A DNA stretch of 64,000 nt from Polyodon spathula (Eukaryota > Chordata > Actinopteri > Acipenseriformes > Polyodontidae), in contig NC_054534.1 in assembly GCF_017654505.1 (NCBI RefSeq), positions 25,804,189-25,868,188 of the forward strand, in the 5' to 3' direction. Made by a program: the position numbers and the translations under genes. Positions within the stretch are counted from its first letter, which is position 1. The number at the start of each line of letters is the position of its first letter. Of the stretch, positions 62,205 through 64,000 are shown one piece after another. The notes beneath the pieces are model-generated. The model was not told the origin of the DNA. It made no database searches and worked only from the letters and a program-made list of their open reading frames with translations.

Positions 62205-62480
62205 AAAAGCAGAAGAATCTCAGTGACTTCACAAGGGGCATGTCACTGGGGCCCTGTGTAAATGACTTGCCCTGAAATCCAGCGTCTACATTGATCAACA
62301 TGTCCATCAAGTCTCCAGGGTATCCTTACATTTGTGGAAAAGCCATCACCGGAAAACACTTTTCCTGTGGGTCCTGGTGGATCGAGCAGGTGTGTGCCGG
62401 GAGCTATGTGGTCCTGCCCATTACTAGGGCCATGCTGTAACTCTGTGGCCAGTCAGTGTAGAAATTCTGTAAGAAGCAAT
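62205..62480 (+). mobile_element. Relic repeat, partner of 28848-29160
   Basis: It shares GTGACTTCACAAGGGGCATG-type words, GGGTCCTGGTGGATCGAGC, GTGGTCCT and CTGTAACT...GGCCAGTCAGTGTAG with 28848-29160, in the same order and orientation. It is too decayed for a protein reading. It is perhaps the helix-turn-helix region of a Tc1-like element. Confidence 0.45.
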
Positions 62481-63009
62481 AGATTTCTTAAATTAGAAAA
62501 TTAGATTTGCAAATTAGTGCAGGTCTGTTAATAAGCTGGAATAACAAATCGAAGGCTGCTGGTCATTAATCTTATTTTAATAACTCTTTAATTTAATTTG
62601 GATTCATTGCATTGATATACATCTTTAATAAGTTCAGTGTTCTTCATTTGTGTAATCAAAGCTGCGGGGTTACTCTACAGCAGCTTTAATTGAGTATATT
62701 CAATAGGAAATAGGCAGAAGATACAGTGATTCACTAATTACTATAATATGCTAGTTCTATTTCACGTATATTTTGTCTCAATGAGTGTAATCCATTTTAA
62801 TTGGAAAATCTATTTGCATGTTATTTGATTATTATATATTACCAATTATTTAAAAAGATGAGTTAAAAGAAAATTGTATAGCAATGAAACTATGGTATAT
62901 TTATATTTTTAAAATGTTAAGTAGGGGCCATTTAGATCAAGAGGATATACTCAATGTTCAAGAGATATTGCAGTGAAAAACTGGCAGTAGATTTTTATTC
63001 TATTAAGTT

Positions 63010-63130
63010 AAGAATATAAGAACATAAGAAAGTTTACAAATGAGAGGAGGCCATTCGGCCCATCTTGCTTGTTTGGTTGTTAGTAGCTTATTGATCCCAG
63101 AATCTCATCAAGCAGCTTCTTGAAAGATCT
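63010..63130 (+). mobile_element. CR1-like LINE tail or related dispersed repeat, truncated
   Basis: Contains AGAACATAAGAAAGTTTACA, then GAGAGGAGGCCATTCGGCCC and TTGATCCCAGAATCTCATCA. I recognise this block as a dispersed non-LTR-type repeat common in non-teleost fishes and other vertebrates. It breaks off about 95 bases before the right inverted arm. Confidence 0.6.
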
Positions 63131-63222
63131 GACCCCTTTTTGTGCATTGCAGAATTTATACGTCGCAATTAATCGGACTGCTTGACTGGGTGACTAAAAT
63201 GGCTAAAAAAAGATTCTACTGA

Positions 63223-63771
63223 TAATTCAATTCAGTGCAGTGCACGGGTTAATTGAAAATGTTGACAATTTATCATGAAAAGCAAAATAAACTGAATCTG
63301 TTTTTAAATTAAAACTTTCCAGGTGCAGCTGGCCAACATATTAAGTCATTCAGTGTAATTTGGCACCAGTGTTTGTGTAGAGGGAGACTAATGCAGAGCA
63401 CATATTATATCACTTCAATTTTTCCCCTACTGGCAATTAATGACAATAACTTAGGGTAACCTAATAGCCTTGATAAGATTACTCAGTGAAAGTGGACACC
63501 ATTAAAAATCTTTAATCACAATCAGACCGATTCACCACAATGAAACAGATTGTCGTGTCGTAGACGTTGTGTGCTGATTGCATTTATGGACTGAAAGAAG
63601 CTTCGCGGGTGAGTAACTTGGCCGCAAGCCACCGTTCAATTATCAGATTTCCAGCTCCTCCGGGACGCATTTGTCTTAGCCAGTGATTTACACAGCACAG
63701 TGCCACTTTCTGGAGACAGCCCTCACTCACTCATTCAGATACTCTCCTGCTGTACCACTCATTCACTCACT
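63223..63771 (-). repeat. Right arm of a large inverted repeat
   Basis: Reverse complement of 58549-59098. It has one copy of the 48-bp block (63593-63640). Differences from the left arm are scattered single bases and one- or two-base changes. Beyond 63771 (after CACTCACT) the similarity stops. Confidence 0.92.
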
Positions 63772-64000
63772 GGCTCCCTCATTCAATCCTTCCGGGTCTG
63801 GGGCAGCGCTACCCTTGTTGTGACCTTGTGGCTGATATTCCATACCTGGTTTTGACAACAAGAGCAGGCAACTAGTAGCAGCAGCAGTTGTACATGGTAA
63901 CACTTAGAGGTGTTTCCCATTCCTGGGTGAAAGAGTCACTTGGATAATCTGCAGTGGGCAAGCAGATAATGCAAGGAACAGATGCATAGCTGAGCGCAGC
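63772..64000. other. Unique sequence at the right edge
   Basis: Slightly more GC-rich, with (CAG)n-like AGCAGCAGCAG. Nothing else seen. Confidence 0.35.

Larger units (their letters stand above)
59099..63222. other. Spacer between the inverted arms
   Basis: 4.1 kb of AT-rich sequence without any sizeable ORF. It holds a Tc1-like relic (62205-62480), a short (TG)n near 59876-59889 and a CR1-like tail (63010-63130). The stretches 59400-59560 and 61640-62110 are free of simple repeats and could be conserved non-coding sequence; this is a guess. Confidence 0.6.
39290..64000 (+). other. ARHGAP24: Intron downstream of the ARHGAP24 exon (partial)
   Basis: This is inferred intron of at least 24.7 kb, running off the right edge. 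The next PH-domain exon (expected to encode a segment like DRDRMTANHESYLLM) was not seen. It contains microsatellites, LTRs, a split MITE, Tc1 pieces, a SINE and a large inverted repeat, all listed separately. Confidence 0.6.

Noticed and set aside
58501..63771. Polinton/Maverick or other self-synthesising transposon
   Set aside because: Long inverted ends would fit, but the 4.1-kb spacer has no polymerase, integrase, protease or ATPase frame and is far too short.

Overview
This window is vertebrate nuclear DNA. It is AT-rich, almost wholly non-coding, and full of microsatellites and decayed transposons. The only protein-coding gene segment I can support is one 88-base exon at 39202-39289 on the + strand. 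It has a good acceptor and donor, and its translation matches the middle of the PH domain of ARHGAP24 (FilGAP), a Rho-family GTPase-activating protein. The rest reads best as the two introns on either side of it, at least 39.2 kb upstream and 24.7 kb downstream. ARHGAP24 introns are known to be very long in vertebrates.

The repeat content suggests a ray-finned fish: Tc1-like elements, an L2-type LINE with the LDLSAAFDTVDH motif, tRNA-derived SINEs, the widespread fish 'ATTTAGCAGACGCTTTTATC' repeat, and TTAA- and hAT-type MITEs. Long introns and a CR1-like tail typical of slowly evolving lineages make a non-teleost such as a sturgeon or paddlefish plausible. That placement is inference; I could not search any database.

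Layout. 1-8.3 kb: intron with TA microsatellites, a tRNA-derived SINE (2313-2762) and a solo LTR (3930-4707). 8.3-19 kb: a diverged direct duplication, four more solo LTRs (three with perfect 5-bp flanking duplications) and a small hAT-like MITE. 19-34 kb: mostly unique intron with a tRNA-like tandem unit (24890-25395), microsatellites, a 27-bp minisatellite and transposon relics. 34-39 kb: a near-palindromic MITE with 9-bp flanks and an internally deleted L2 LINE. 39.2 kb: the ARHGAP24 exon, followed by two long TA tracts. 43.4-44.4 kb: a TTAA-type MITE split by a solo LTR. 45.7-46.3 kb: two Tc1 fragments joined in opposite orientations. 50-57 kb: an LTR fragment, a poly-C run, a SINE, TA repeats and another LTR. 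58.5-63.8 kb: two near-identical 550-bp arms in inverted orientation around a 4.1-kb spacer. This is the least explained structure here.

There are no operons or gene clusters. The repeats do not act together with the exon in any way the sequence shows. Most open reading frames in the window are chance or repeat-derived.
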